Source of the DNA: Candidatus Colwellbacteria bacterium RIFCSPLOWO2_01_FULL_48_10
GTDB taxonomy: Bacteria > Patescibacteriota > Minisyncoccia > UBA6257 > Colwellbacteraceae
NCBI GenBank assembly: GCA_001817755.1
Contig: MHIY01000021.1
Location: 27,125 to 39,966, forward strand
Length of the DNA stretch: 12,842 nt
Direction: 5' to 3'
The number at the start of each line of letters is the position of its first letter. Positions within the stretch are counted from its first letter, which is position 1. Positions 1 through 5,777 of this stretch are shown here, one piece after another. A program made the translations under genes and the position numbers. The notes under the pieces were generated by a model. The model had not been told where the DNA came from. It did not search any database and saw only the letters and a program-made list of their open reading frames with translations.

Positions 1-15
1 AGTTTTCCTGTGGCG

Positions 16-90
16 GAGCCCACGAACCGATGGGTTCGTGAACGCAGTCACGCAAAGCGGGACGAGTAGCGAGACTCTTCTTTCGGGCTC
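16..90 (+). other. Potentially structured segment upstream of rpmG, unidentified
   Basis: The first 95 bases contain no convincing reading frame but several complementary segments. GAGCCC at 16-21 can pair with GGGCTC at 85-90. Inside that, CACGAACC (21-28) pairs perfectly with GGTTCGTG (33-40) across a GATG loop, sharing base 21 with the closing stem, and GAGT (64-67) can pair with ACTC (74-77). A competing pairing joins CGTGA (36-40) with TCACG (48-52). The size is near that of a tRNA, but no T-arm signature precedes the 3' side, so it is not a tRNA. It could be the 3' end of an RNA or gene lying off the window, or chance pairing. I do not recognise it. Confidence 0.25.
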
Positions 91-95
91 GGAAT

Positions 96-124
96 TTGCA
101 TTTATTACGATTATTGGCTAGTAT
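96..124 (+). promoter_or_regulatory. Putative promoter of rpmG
   Basis: TTGCAT at 96-101 and TAGTAT at 119-124 are separated by exactly 17 bases, with a TGG triplet just before the -10 hexamer. Transcription would begin near base 131, giving a leader of about 20 bases before the ATG at 151. No Shine-Dalgarno sequence lies in that leader. Predicted from sequence only. Confidence 0.5.
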
Positions 125-150
125 AGTTGACACTATTAGCGATCACTCAC

Positions 151-321
151 ATGCCAAAGAAGTTTTCCGAAAATTTAATAAGGTTGAAATGCGCCACTTG
201 CAAGCGAGTGAATTACTATACCCGCAAGAACAAGAAGACCACCGAAAGGAAGCTTGATTACAGCAAATTCTGCTCGTGGTGTAGAGTTCACACCAAACAC
301 AAAGAAGCTAGAATAAAATAG
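151..321 (+). CDS. rpmG: 50S ribosomal protein L33, zinc-binding form
   Basis: The 56-residue product matches L33, a small basic protein of the large ribosomal subunit near the tRNA exit site. Four cysteines in two CxxC pairs (C14, C17, C41, C44) form the zinc ribbon of the C+ version, and the C-terminal region RVHTKHKEAR resembles the usual family ending. The ATG at 151 is preferred over a TTG at 127: the extra eight residues are unlike any L33 N-terminus and the TTG overlaps the predicted -10 box. There is no Shine-Dalgarno sequence. A strong hairpin terminator follows five bases after the stop, so the gene is probably transcribed alone. Family identity is very secure. Confidence 0.95.
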   Translation: MPKKFSENLIRLKCATCKRVNYYTRKNKKTTERKLDYSKFCSWCRVHTKHKEARIK

Positions 322-325
322 CGAC

Positions 326-348
326 AAAACCCCGGCTGCCGGGGTTTT
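326..348 (+). terminator. Rho-independent terminator after rpmG
   Basis: A near-perfect GC-rich inverted repeat (CCCCGG / CCGGGG with a three-base CTG loop), flanked by AAAA on the left and TTTT on the right, begins five bases after the rpmG stop. The flanking A and T runs make it symmetric, so it might also act on the other strand. The T-run overlaps the putative -35 element of hpf. Confidence 0.85.
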
Positions 349-373
349 GAAATTCGGCAAAAAGTTATACAAT
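347..373 (+). promoter_or_regulatory. Putative hpf promoter with very short leader
   Basis: TTGAAA (347-352) and TACAAT (368-373) are 15 bases apart, shorter than ideal. The -10 box ends only 14 bases before the hpf ATG, so the transcript would have about seven untranslated bases, too few for a Shine-Dalgarno interaction. The segment GGCAAAA followed by TACAAT recurs upstream of the DUF4012 gene. Confidence 0.45.
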
Positions 374-387
374 TAAAGAAACTCACC

Positions 388-711
388 ATGAAAATAAACA
401 TCACCGCGAACAATATCGAAGTTACCGAACCGCTCAAGGCTCACATCGAGGAAAGGATTCATTCGCTTGATAAATTTCTCTCAAAGCACGACCCGGACAA
501 CGTGCAAACTTGGGTTGTCGTGGCCAGGACCACCAATCACCACAAGCATGGCGATGTTTACCAGGCCGAAATAAATCTGCGTGTCGGTGGAGACGCTTTT
601 ATGGCCAAGGCCGAAGGATCTGACATGCGCGCCGTCATCGACGAAGTTAAGGATAAGGTGAAAGCAGAGCTTATTCAACATAAAGACAAGAATCTCAGGC
701 ACTCGGAGTAA
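388..711 (+). CDS. hpf: Ribosome hibernation promoting factor, short form (HPF/RaiA family)
   Basis: The 107-residue protein matches the ribosomal subunit interface (HPF/YfiA) family: an N-terminal strand MKINITANNIEVTEPLKAH, a helix ending near KFLSKH, central strands with NLRVGGDAFMAKAEG, and a C-terminal helix with DEVKDKVKAEL. Such proteins bind the 30S decoding channel of idle ribosomes, blocking mRNA and tRNA and promoting hibernation. At this length it lacks the C-terminal dimerisation domain of long HPF, so it should act as the short form. The start is the first ATG after a -10 box placed 14 bases upstream, without a Shine-Dalgarno sequence. It sits between rpmG and secA and is probably transcribed from its own promoter. 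Confidence 0.9.
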   Translation: MKINITANNIEVTEPLKAHIEERIHSLDKFLSKHDPDNVQTWVVVARTTNHHKHGDVYQAEINLRVGGDAFMAKAEGSDMRAVIDEVKDKVKAELIQHKDKNLRHSE

Positions 712-743
712 CCCATAACGGTTAACTAATAACTTTTAACAAA

Positions 744-760
744 TCCCAAATTCATTGGGA
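744..760 (+). terminator. Weak hairpin downstream of hpf, possible terminator
   Basis: TCCCAA (744-749) pairs with TTGGGA (755-760) across a five-base loop about 30 bases after the hpf stop. Only ACTTT follows, so the U-tract is poor. It may be a weak terminator or simply the first of several hairpins in this intergenic stretch. Confidence 0.35.
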
Positions 761-819
761 ACTTTCCCGTCGCCATAATTAGTTTAATTCCAGCGTTAAT
801 CCAGTACTTATAAATTCAA

Positions 820-857
820 TATCCAATTTACCCCGCGGTCGCGGGGTAAATTGGATA
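820..857 (+). repeat. Perfect 17-bp inverted repeat (long hairpin) between hpf and secA
   Basis: Bases 820-836 are perfectly complementary to 841-857 with a GGTC loop (837-840): an AT-rich lower stem and a CCCCGC/GCGGGG top. There is no T-run after it, so it is not a standard intrinsic terminator. A near copy of part of its right arm, TAATTGGATT, follows at 863-872 and could compete for pairing with the left arm. It may be part of an RNA leader, a processing site, or a small mobile palindrome. Confidence 0.75.
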
Positions 858-875
858 CAACGTAATTGGATTATT

Positions 876-1017
876 CTGAATTACGAAACTCCTGTGAATG
901 GCGGCATTCGGAAGAGCCTCCCAGAGCGCGGCGGCGCGAGGGTGAGACAGAAATTCAGCAGAATTTCATGTCGTGCTCTTCCGAATGTTGTGAGACTAGG
1001 AAAGTTTCGTGATTCAG
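876..1017 (+). ncRNA. Candidate structured RNA or MITE-like element (nested double stem)
   Basis: Bases 876-890 pair with 1003-1017 over 15 bp with a single G-U wobble. After an internal bubble of about 14 bases on each side, 905-917 pair perfectly with 975-987 (13 bp). Inside lie two small hairpins: GCGC/GCGC (926-929, 934-937), and GAAATTC/GAATTTC (950-956, 961-967) extended by GACA/TGTC with one bulged A. The long-stem, bubble, stem layout recalls 6S RNA. Alternatively, TGGATTA occurs at 867-873 and again at 1020-1026, each two bases outside the outer stem, as a target duplication would around a 146-bp MITE. No tmRNA, SRP or RNase P signature is present. The fold is seen in the sequence; identity is unknown. 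Confidence 0.5.
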
Positions 1018-1076
1018 GGTGGATTAGTTATTAGAGCAAGAGATGCCTGACAATTATATGGTGCTATCAAATAGCA

Positions 1077-1105
1077 TTGAAATAGGGCCTGATTTCGTCT
1101 AGGAT
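1077..1105 (+). promoter_or_regulatory. Putative secA promoter, near-leaderless
   Basis: TTGAAA (1077-1082) and TAGGAT (1100-1105) have a 17-base spacer. The -10 box ends nine bases before the secA ATG, so transcription would start within a few bases of the start codon. No Shine-Dalgarno sequence is present. A second weak candidate, CTGACA at 1047-1052, lacks a good partner at the right spacing. Confidence 0.45.
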
Positions 1106-1114
1106 TCATCTACC

Positions 1115-3733
1115 ATGCTAGGTTTTACAAGAAGGTTCCTCGGGGGTGGACCGAAACGTCCCGTCCAAATTGATGCTATAAATGCGCTTGAGAGTCAGGT
1201 TGCTGCGTTGGACGACGCGGGTTTGAGAAGAGAGAGTGATGTCTTGAAAGAGAAAGCCACAAACGGCGAGTCGCTTGATGAGCTTTTACCGAGGGCGTAC
1301 GCATTAGTGCGCGAATCAGCCAAGCGCGTCTTGGGCCAGCGTCACTTTGACGCTCAGCTTTGGGGCGGCCTCGTGCTTCACCGTGGAGCGATAGCCGAGA
1401 TGCTCACCGGCGAGGGCAAGACCTTGACCGCAACGCTTGCAACCTATCTGAACGCTTTGCCGGGAAATGGTGCGCACGTCATCACCGTAAACGATTATCT
1501 CGCTAAGCGCGATGCTGTTTGGATGGGCCAAGTTTACCATCTGCTGGGCTTGAAGACCGCCTGCATATTGCATAACGCGGCTTTTATTTATGATCCTCAA
1601 TACGCTTTACAGCGTATTGCGCGGACTAACGCAGACGGAACGCAGACAGACGCGGAAAAGGAGCTCGCGCGTATCGATAAAGAGCGAGACGAGAAAGGCA
1701 CATTCTTAGTTGAGATGGAATTTTTGCGTCCCGTTCCTAGGCGCGAGGCGTATGAAGCTGATATAACCTACGGCACCAACCACGAATTCGGCTTTGATTA
1801 TTTGCGTGACAACTTGGCCCAAGATGTTGCGGGCCGTGTTCAGCGTACGCTCAATTTCGCAATCATCGACGAAGTTGACTCCATTTTGATAGACGAAGCC
1901 AGGACACCTCTTATTATTTCTATCGCTGACAAAGAATCCTCGGAGTATTACAAAGTTTTCGCGCGGGCTGTTAAGAATCTGAATCGGGACGCAGACTATG
2001 TCGTCGATGAGAAACTAAAATCGGTCGAGATCACTGAGCCCGGGATAGACAAGGTCGAGCGGATGTCGGGCGTGAAAAACATGTATGCCGTAGAGAACAT
2101 CCGCCTGGTACATTATTTGGAGGCTAGCCTAAAGGCCAAGGCGCTTTTTGAAAGGGACAAGGATTACGTCGTAAAAAACGGCGAGATAATAATAGTTGAC
2201 CAATTTACCGGCCGGCTTATGCCCGGGCGGCGGTATTCGGCTGGTCTGCACCAGGCCATCGAGGCCAAGGAAAGCGTTTTCGTTAAAGAAGAAACCCGCA
2301 CTTACGCCCAGATAACCATTCAGAACTACTTCCGCTTATATAAAAAGATTTCTGGCATGACGGGCACGGCGCAGACCTCGGCCGAGGAGTTCCACAAGGT
2401 CTACAACCTCGAGGTCGAAAGTATTCCGCCCAATCGCCCGCTGGTGAGGCGCGACGAGCCCGATCTCATTTTCAAAGATTCGGAATCGAAGTACCGAGCG
2501 ATTGTGCGTGAGGTTAAAGAGAGGCATAAAGTCGGCCAGCCGGTATTAATTGGCACAGTTTCCATCGAGAAAAACGAGCTTCTGGGCAAGATTTTAAAAG
2601 AAGAGGGCCTGCCCTTTGAGATATTGAATGCGAAGAATCACGAGCGCGAGGGTGCCATAATCGCGCAGGCCGGGCGGCTTGGTGCGATAACGGTCGCGAC
2701 CAATATGGCTGGCCGCGGGGTCGACATTGTTTTGGGCGGCAAGCCGGCTGAGCGGGGAGAGGCCGAGAAAGTGAGGGAGGTCGGCGGGCTTTATGTTATC
2801 GGTACGGAACGGCACGAGGCGCGGCGCATAGATAATCAGCTTCGAGGACGTTCAGGACGACAGGGCGATCCGGGCGCTTCGCAATTTTTTCTCTCTTTCG
2901 AAGATGATCTTTTGCGTGTTTTCGGCGGGGACCGGATGAAGTCCATAATGACGCGGTTTAATTTGCAGGACGAGATACCCTCGACTGGCATAATGTCGCG
3001 CATGATCGCACAGGCCCAAAGTCGCGTCGAAGGTTTCAACTTCGATTCGCGCAAGCATCTCTTGGAATACGACGACGTTCTAAACAAGCAGAGGATAAAC
3101 TATTACGACCGCCGCCTGAAGATATTGAATTCTTTAGACAAGCCGGAGCTCGCCGGCGTTGTGAAGGCCTTGTTCGAAAACTATCTGGCCAGGCTGGAAA
3201 AATCGTTTGACGCGCAGACTGGCATGGATATGGAGGAGGTCATCAAGCTCCTGGTAGCGGCGAACATAATCACCAAACAAGTCGCCGACTCGCTGAAAAA
3301 CCGTGACGAAGTCATGGTTGCGGCTCGCGATGCGTTCGAACGCAAGCTCGCGGCGCATAAGAACATTCCTTTGCTGGGACGGCAGATGCTTGGAGTTCTG
3401 GATTTTCTCTGGATGAACCACCTAGAAGACATTGATGCGGTAACCGAGTCGGTGCGCATCCGCGCCTATGGTCAGCGGGACCCGCTCGTCGAATACCGGC
3501 GCGAAAGCCACAAGCTGTTTGAAGACCTGCGGGCCAATTTTGAGGCTTGGGTTTTTAATAACGCGTTTAAATCGGAGGTTGCAGAATCTGATGCCCGCAA
3601 TGTTTCACCAGCGCCCAATCCGGCGATTGTTTCTATTCCTAAACATACCGAGCTTGAAACCGGAAGCGTGGGCAGGAATGATCCCTGTCCGTGCGGAAGC
3701 GGCAAGAAGTACAAGAAGTGCCACGGAAAGTAA
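1115..3733 (+). CDS. secA: Preprotein translocase ATPase SecA
   Basis: This 872-residue protein is a complete SecA, the motor that drives unfolded preproteins through the SecYEG channel. Visible landmarks are the Walker A loop TGEGKT (98-103), the DEVD Walker B box (252-255) followed by SILIDEARTPLIIS, the second nucleotide-binding fold with TNMAGRGVDIVLGG (from 529), and QLRGRSGRQGDPG with FFLSFEDDLLRVFG. The last 20 residues carry the SEC-C zinc motif (C858, C860, C869, H870) used for SecB/lipid or ribosome contact. A charged insertion near residues 170-205 lies in a region variable among SecA proteins. The ATG at 1115 follows a well-spaced promoter and gives a normal N-terminus. No Shine-Dalgarno sequence is seen. 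It is complete, without frameshift. Confidence 0.98.
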   Translation: MLGFTRRFLGGGPKRPVQIDAINALESQVAALDDAGLRRESDVLKEKATNGESLDELLPRAYALVRESAKRVLGQRHFDAQLWGGLVLHRGAIAEMLTGEGKTLTATLATYLNALPGNGAHVITVNDYLAKRDAVWMGQVYHLLGLKTACILHNAAFIYDPQYALQRIARTNADGTQTDAEKELARIDKERDEKGTFLVEMEFLRPVPRREAYEADITYGTNHEFGFDYLRDNLAQDVAGRVQRTLNFAIIDEVDSILIDEARTPLIISIADKESSEYYKVFARAVKNLNRDADYVVDEKLKSVEITEPGIDKVERMSGVKNMYAVENIRLVHYLEASLKAKALFERDKDYVVKNGEIIIVDQFTGRLMPGRRYSAGLHQAIEAKESVFVKEETRTYAQITIQNYFRLYKKISGMTGTAQTSAEEFHKVYNLEVESIPPNRPLVRRDEPDLIFKDSESKYRAIVREVKERHKVGQPVLIGTVSIEKNELLGKILKEEGLPFEILNAKNHEREGAIIAQAGRLGAITVATNMAGRGVDIVLGGKPAERGEAEKVREVGGLYVIGTERHEARRIDNQLRGRSGRQGDPGASQFFLSFEDDLLRVFGGDRMKSIMTRFNLQDEIPSTGIMSRMIAQAQSRVEGFNFDSRKHLLEYDDVLNKQRINYYDRRLKILNSLDKPELAGVVKALFENYLARLEKSFDAQTGMDMEEVIKLLVAANIITKQVADSLKNRDEVMVAARDAFERKLAAHKNIPLLGRQMLGVLDFLWMNHLEDIDAVTESVRIRAYGQRDPLVEYRRESHKLFEDLRANFEAWVFNNAFKSEVAESDARNVSPAPNPAIVSIPKHTELETGSVGRNDPCPCGSGKKYKKCHGK

Positions 3734-3754
3734 CGGCTTCGCCGTCAAGATTTA

Positions 3755-3835
3755 AAAATTGAAATATTTAAACATTAAAAGAAGCGCATGGGTTAACAAT
3801 ATTTACATCTTTATATTTTTAAATATTTAAATTTT
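3755..3835. repeat. AT-rich inverted repeat between secA and the four-helix-bundle gene
   Basis: Bases 3755-3772 are complementary to 3818-3835 (18 positions, one mismatch), built of ATATTTAAA words, with a 45-base spacer. With a small ACGGC/GCCGT hairpin at 3733-3745 it fills the 110-base secA gap. Similar words recur at 4103-4128 and 11552-11577. The arms may act as a weak terminator or an AT-rich promoter zone; low complexity makes chance pairing possible. Confidence 0.45.
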
Positions 3836-3843
3836 AGAAAAAC

Positions 3844-4302
3844 ATGGCAACGATTGAAAGATTCGAAGATCTGATCTGCTGGCAGAAGGCGAGGGAGCTT
3901 ACAAAACGGGTCTATGTGGCGCTCAAGGATTGCAAAGACTTCGGCTTTCGGGATCAGATCCAGCGTGCCGCGGTGTCGGTTTTAAGCAATATCGCTGAGG
4001 GTTTTGAGCGTGGCACGAAACAGGAATTCCTGAACTATCTTTATATCGCCAAGGGTTCGGCCGGCGAGGTCCGCGCCCAGCTCTATGTCGCGCTCGACGT
4101 AGGATATTTAAACATAGAAACATTTAAAAATTTAAATAGCTTGGCAGTCGATTGCTCCCGTCTAATTCAAAGCTTTGCCGAAAAGGTGAAGGACGGCGCG
4201 CGTTCCGGTACGCAATTCAAGAGTATTCCCAAGAAAGACATCGGCTTGGAATTATTAAAACAGCACGCGCCCGAAATTTACGAGAGATATCATGGAAGGT
4301 AA
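3844..4302 (+). CDS. Four-helix-bundle protein (23S rRNA intervening-sequence / S23 family)
   Basis: The 152-residue product has the family hallmarks: FEDLICWQKARELTKRVY at residues 7-24, then QIQRAAVSVLSNIAEGFERG (38-57) and EFLNYLYIAKGSAGEVRAQL (61-80), each a helix of an antiparallel bundle. The usual proline of the VPSNIAEG motif is leucine here. The family was first seen in intervening sequences of 23S rRNA, and relatives serve as Avd accessory proteins in diversity-generating retroelements, but neither setting exists here. Its biochemical role is not established. A charged tail of about 40 residues extends beyond the common length near 120. It ends by overlapping the next gene by 11 bases, so the two are probably co-translated. 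An AT-rich repeat-like patch lies at 4103-4137. Confidence 0.85.
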   Translation: MATIERFEDLICWQKARELTKRVYVALKDCKDFGFRDQIQRAAVSVLSNIAEGFERGTKQEFLNYLYIAKGSAGEVRAQLYVALDVGYLNIETFKNLNSLAVDCSRLIQSFAEKVKDGARSGTQFKSIPKKDIGLELLKQHAPEIYERYHGR

Positions 4303-4903
4303 AGAACCAAAATTTGGCGGCGGTCAAGAATTTCTTAATGACGAGAGGATATTTGAGTTAGAGAGATTGGTCAGCGAGATTATCTATCCACTTACTCCGA
4401 AGGAAAGATTAGAGCCGGCATTTGAAGAACTGCAGAATAAATGGAATAAGCTCCAGAGAGAGTATATAGATGAAGCTCCCGAGGATAGTCCTGATTCAGA
4501 GAGATTCAGAAAATTCATAGAGTTTAAACTTAAGCATATGGATTTAGGTGGAATGAACGTTGGGAGACATCCCGTAAGTAAGTTTATTGACCAGAAAGCG
4601 AAAGAGCTGTTGGCGTATTCTAATAAGCTTAAAGAGCGAGAAAAGATGGAAGAATTTAGGCGGATGGGTTGCGATAGAGTTTCTACAAAAGATGAGCCGA
4701 TGTATAAGGAAGAGATTGACGGTTCACATCCATTTGATACATATCTTTTTATTCTTTCGGGTCAAATGGATATTAAAATTGGGGATGATGAACGTGGAGA
4801 TTATTATTTAGAAGGGATGAGCGTTATAATCCCACGTAATACAAAACACTCTTCAAGAAATGGGCTCGATGGTTGCCGATTCATTGTTGGGGAGAAAGAC
4901 TAG
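4292..4903 (+). CDS. Helical N-terminal domain plus C-terminal cupin-like protein, function unknown
   Basis: The 203-residue protein has two parts. Residues 15-125 are charged and predicted mostly helical (for example FEELQNKWNKLQREYIDEAP). Residues 135-203 resemble a small cupin barrel: HPFDTYLFILSGQMDIKIGDD, then GMSVIIPRNTKHSSRN, which fits cupin motif 2, G(X)5PXG(X)2H(X)3N, at G175, P181, H186 and N190 except that N183 replaces the glycine. Motif 1 lacks the HxH pair, so the usual metal site appears incomplete. The ATG lies inside the end of the preceding gene and GAGAG precedes it by about five bases. The gene is visibly more AT-rich than its neighbours, hinting at separate ancestry. The substrate cannot be inferred; a sensor or isomerase-like fold is possible. 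Confidence 0.7.
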   Translation: MEGKEPKFGGGQEFLNDERIFELERLVSEIIYPLTPKERLEPAFEELQNKWNKLQREYIDEAPEDSPDSERFRKFIEFKLKHMDLGGMNVGRHPVSKFIDQKAKELLAYSNKLKEREKMEEFRRMGCDRVSTKDEPMYKEEIDGSHPFDTYLFILSGQMDIKIGDDERGDYYLEGMSVIIPRNTKHSSRNGLDGCRFIVGEKD

Positions 4904-4923
4904 GTCACCAACATCTCGAGACA

Positions 4924-5370
4924 ATGCAAAATAATCCACAATATCCCAAGTGCGGTTTGGCGGTGATGGTTTTAAAAGACGACCCTTCGACTGGCTCAGG
5001 GCAAGCAAAGGTATTGCTGGGCAAGCGTAAGGGCGCGCATGGCGCGGGCGATTATGCCTTCCCTGGCGGGAAGCTTGAATGGATGGAATCTTTCGAGGAC
5101 TGTGCGCGTCGCGAGACGCGCGAGGAGGCCGGAATCGAGATAAAGAATGTACGATTCCTACGGCTTTTGAATTTTAGATTTTACGAAAAGCATTTCGTGG
5201 ATGTGGGCGTGATTGCGGAGTGGGCAAGCGGGGACCCAAAAGTAATGGAACCGGAGAAATGCGAGGGCTGGGCTTGGTATGATCTGGATAAATTGCCAGA
5301 GCCCTTATTCAAAGGATGTATCAGCGCAATTGAGGCATATAAAACCGGCAAGATATATTTTGATATATAA
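4924..5370 (+). CDS. Nudix hydrolase, NUDT15/MutT-like nucleotide diphosphatase
   Basis: A perfect Nudix box, GX5EX7REUXEEXGU, spans residues 49-71 (G49, E55, R63-E64, E67-E68, G70), supplying the magnesium-binding glutamates for cleavage of a nucleoside diphosphate linked to another moiety. VLLGKRKGAHGAGDYAFPGG before the box and EPEKCEGWAWYDLDKLP after it strongly recall human NUDT15, a (d)NTP diphosphatase, so nucleotide sanitation is the likely role; the exact substrate is not determinable. The ATG at 4924 is chosen over an upstream TTG at 4873 that overlaps the previous gene. Residues PSTGSGQA (about 22-29) come from a palindromic repeat inserted in the loop between the first two strands. 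The next gene begins eight bases after its stop. Confidence 0.9.
   Translation: MQNNPQYPKCGLAVMVLKDDPSTGSGQAKVLLGKRKGAHGAGDYAFPGGKLEWMESFEDCARRETREEAGIEIKNVRFLRLLNFRFYEKHFVDVGVIAEWASGDPKVMEPEKCEGWAWYDLDKLPEPLFKGCISAIEAYKTGKIYFDI
4983..5006 (+). repeat. Short palindromic repeat inserted in frame in the Nudix gene
   Basis: The stretch starts CCCTTCGACTGG and continues CTCAGGGCAAGC, with CCCT at 4983-4986 complementary to AGGG at 4998-5001. From memory, this type of element (CCTTCGAC...GCTCAGG) is recurrent in CPR and other metagenome-derived genomes, both between and within genes. Here it codes for PSTGSGQA in a loop, eight codons, keeping frame. Only one copy occurs in this window, so repeat status rests on recognition, not on local copies. 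Confidence 0.6.
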
Positions 5371-5378
5371 TTAACCGC

Positions 5379-5768
5379 ATGAAGGAAGTAACTATGCGCT
5401 TGAAAACCGGTGATGATCTGCGCGATGGGATAGAGGTCTTGCTTAAGGATAACGATGTCAAGGCCGGGTGTTTATTGTCCGTTGTCGGGAGTCTGAGTAA
5501 GGCGAAATTGCGTATGCCTGGAGGGAAGATCGTTCGGGATTGGAGCGAGGAGCTTGAGATCGTTGGCGGAACTGGAACGCTTTCTATCAACGGATCACAC
5601 ATCCATATTTCTGTTTCTGACAAAGACGGCAAAGTTTTCGGCGGCCATTTAGTTAAGGACTGTATGGTCAGGACGACGGTCGAAATCGTGATTCTTATTC
5701 TCTCCGGAACGGAGTATGTACGTGTTTTCGATGAGAGAACTGGCTTTGCCGAACTGGAGGTTAAGTAG
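5379..5768 (+). CDS. PPC / DUF296 domain protein
   Basis: The 129-residue protein is essentially one PPC domain (plants and prokaryotes conserved, formerly DUF296). It shows GDDLRDGIEVLLKDNDVKAG near the start, GSLSKAKLRM (37-46), ELEIVGGTGTLS (58-69), and the signature SHIHISVSDKDGKVFGGHL (73-91), with H74, H76 and H90 positioned like the conserved histidines of bacterial members, which form trimers. In plants the domain accompanies AT-hooks; none is present here. The biochemical role of the stand-alone bacterial form is not established. The ATG at 5379 begins eight bases after the Nudix stop, and the HAD gene follows nine bases after this stop, so the three are likely co-transcribed. Confidence 0.85.
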   Translation: MKEVTMRLKTGDDLRDGIEVLLKDNDVKAGCLLSVVGSLSKAKLRMPGGKIVRDWSEELEIVGGTGTLSINGSHIHISVSDKDGKVFGGHLVKDCMVRTTVEIVILILSGTEYVRVFDERTGFAELEVK

Positions 5769-5777
5769 CTTGCTGTC

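Noticed and set aside
16..90. Possible tRNA upstream of rpmG
   Set aside because: The closing stem and size are suggestive, but there is no T-arm with GGTTCGA-type sequence near the 3' side, no D-arm pattern and no sensible anticodon stem.
127..150. N-terminal extension of L33 from a TTG start
   Set aside because: The extra residues do not fit L33 and the codon overlaps the predicted promoter; the ATG at 151 gives a standard N-terminus.
876..1017. tmRNA, RNase P or SRP RNA
   Set aside because: No tRNA-like ends or tag reading frame, no conserved RNase P core such as GAGGAAAGTCC in context, and no SRP tetraloop domain.
3468..3755. 95-codon plus-strand frame at the end of secA
   Set aside because: It is the +1 shadow of the SecA C-terminus, whose zinc motif and family match are unambiguous.
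3844..4302. Diversity-generating retroelement accessory gene (Avd)
   Set aside because: No reverse transcriptase, template repeat or variable repeat is present in the window.
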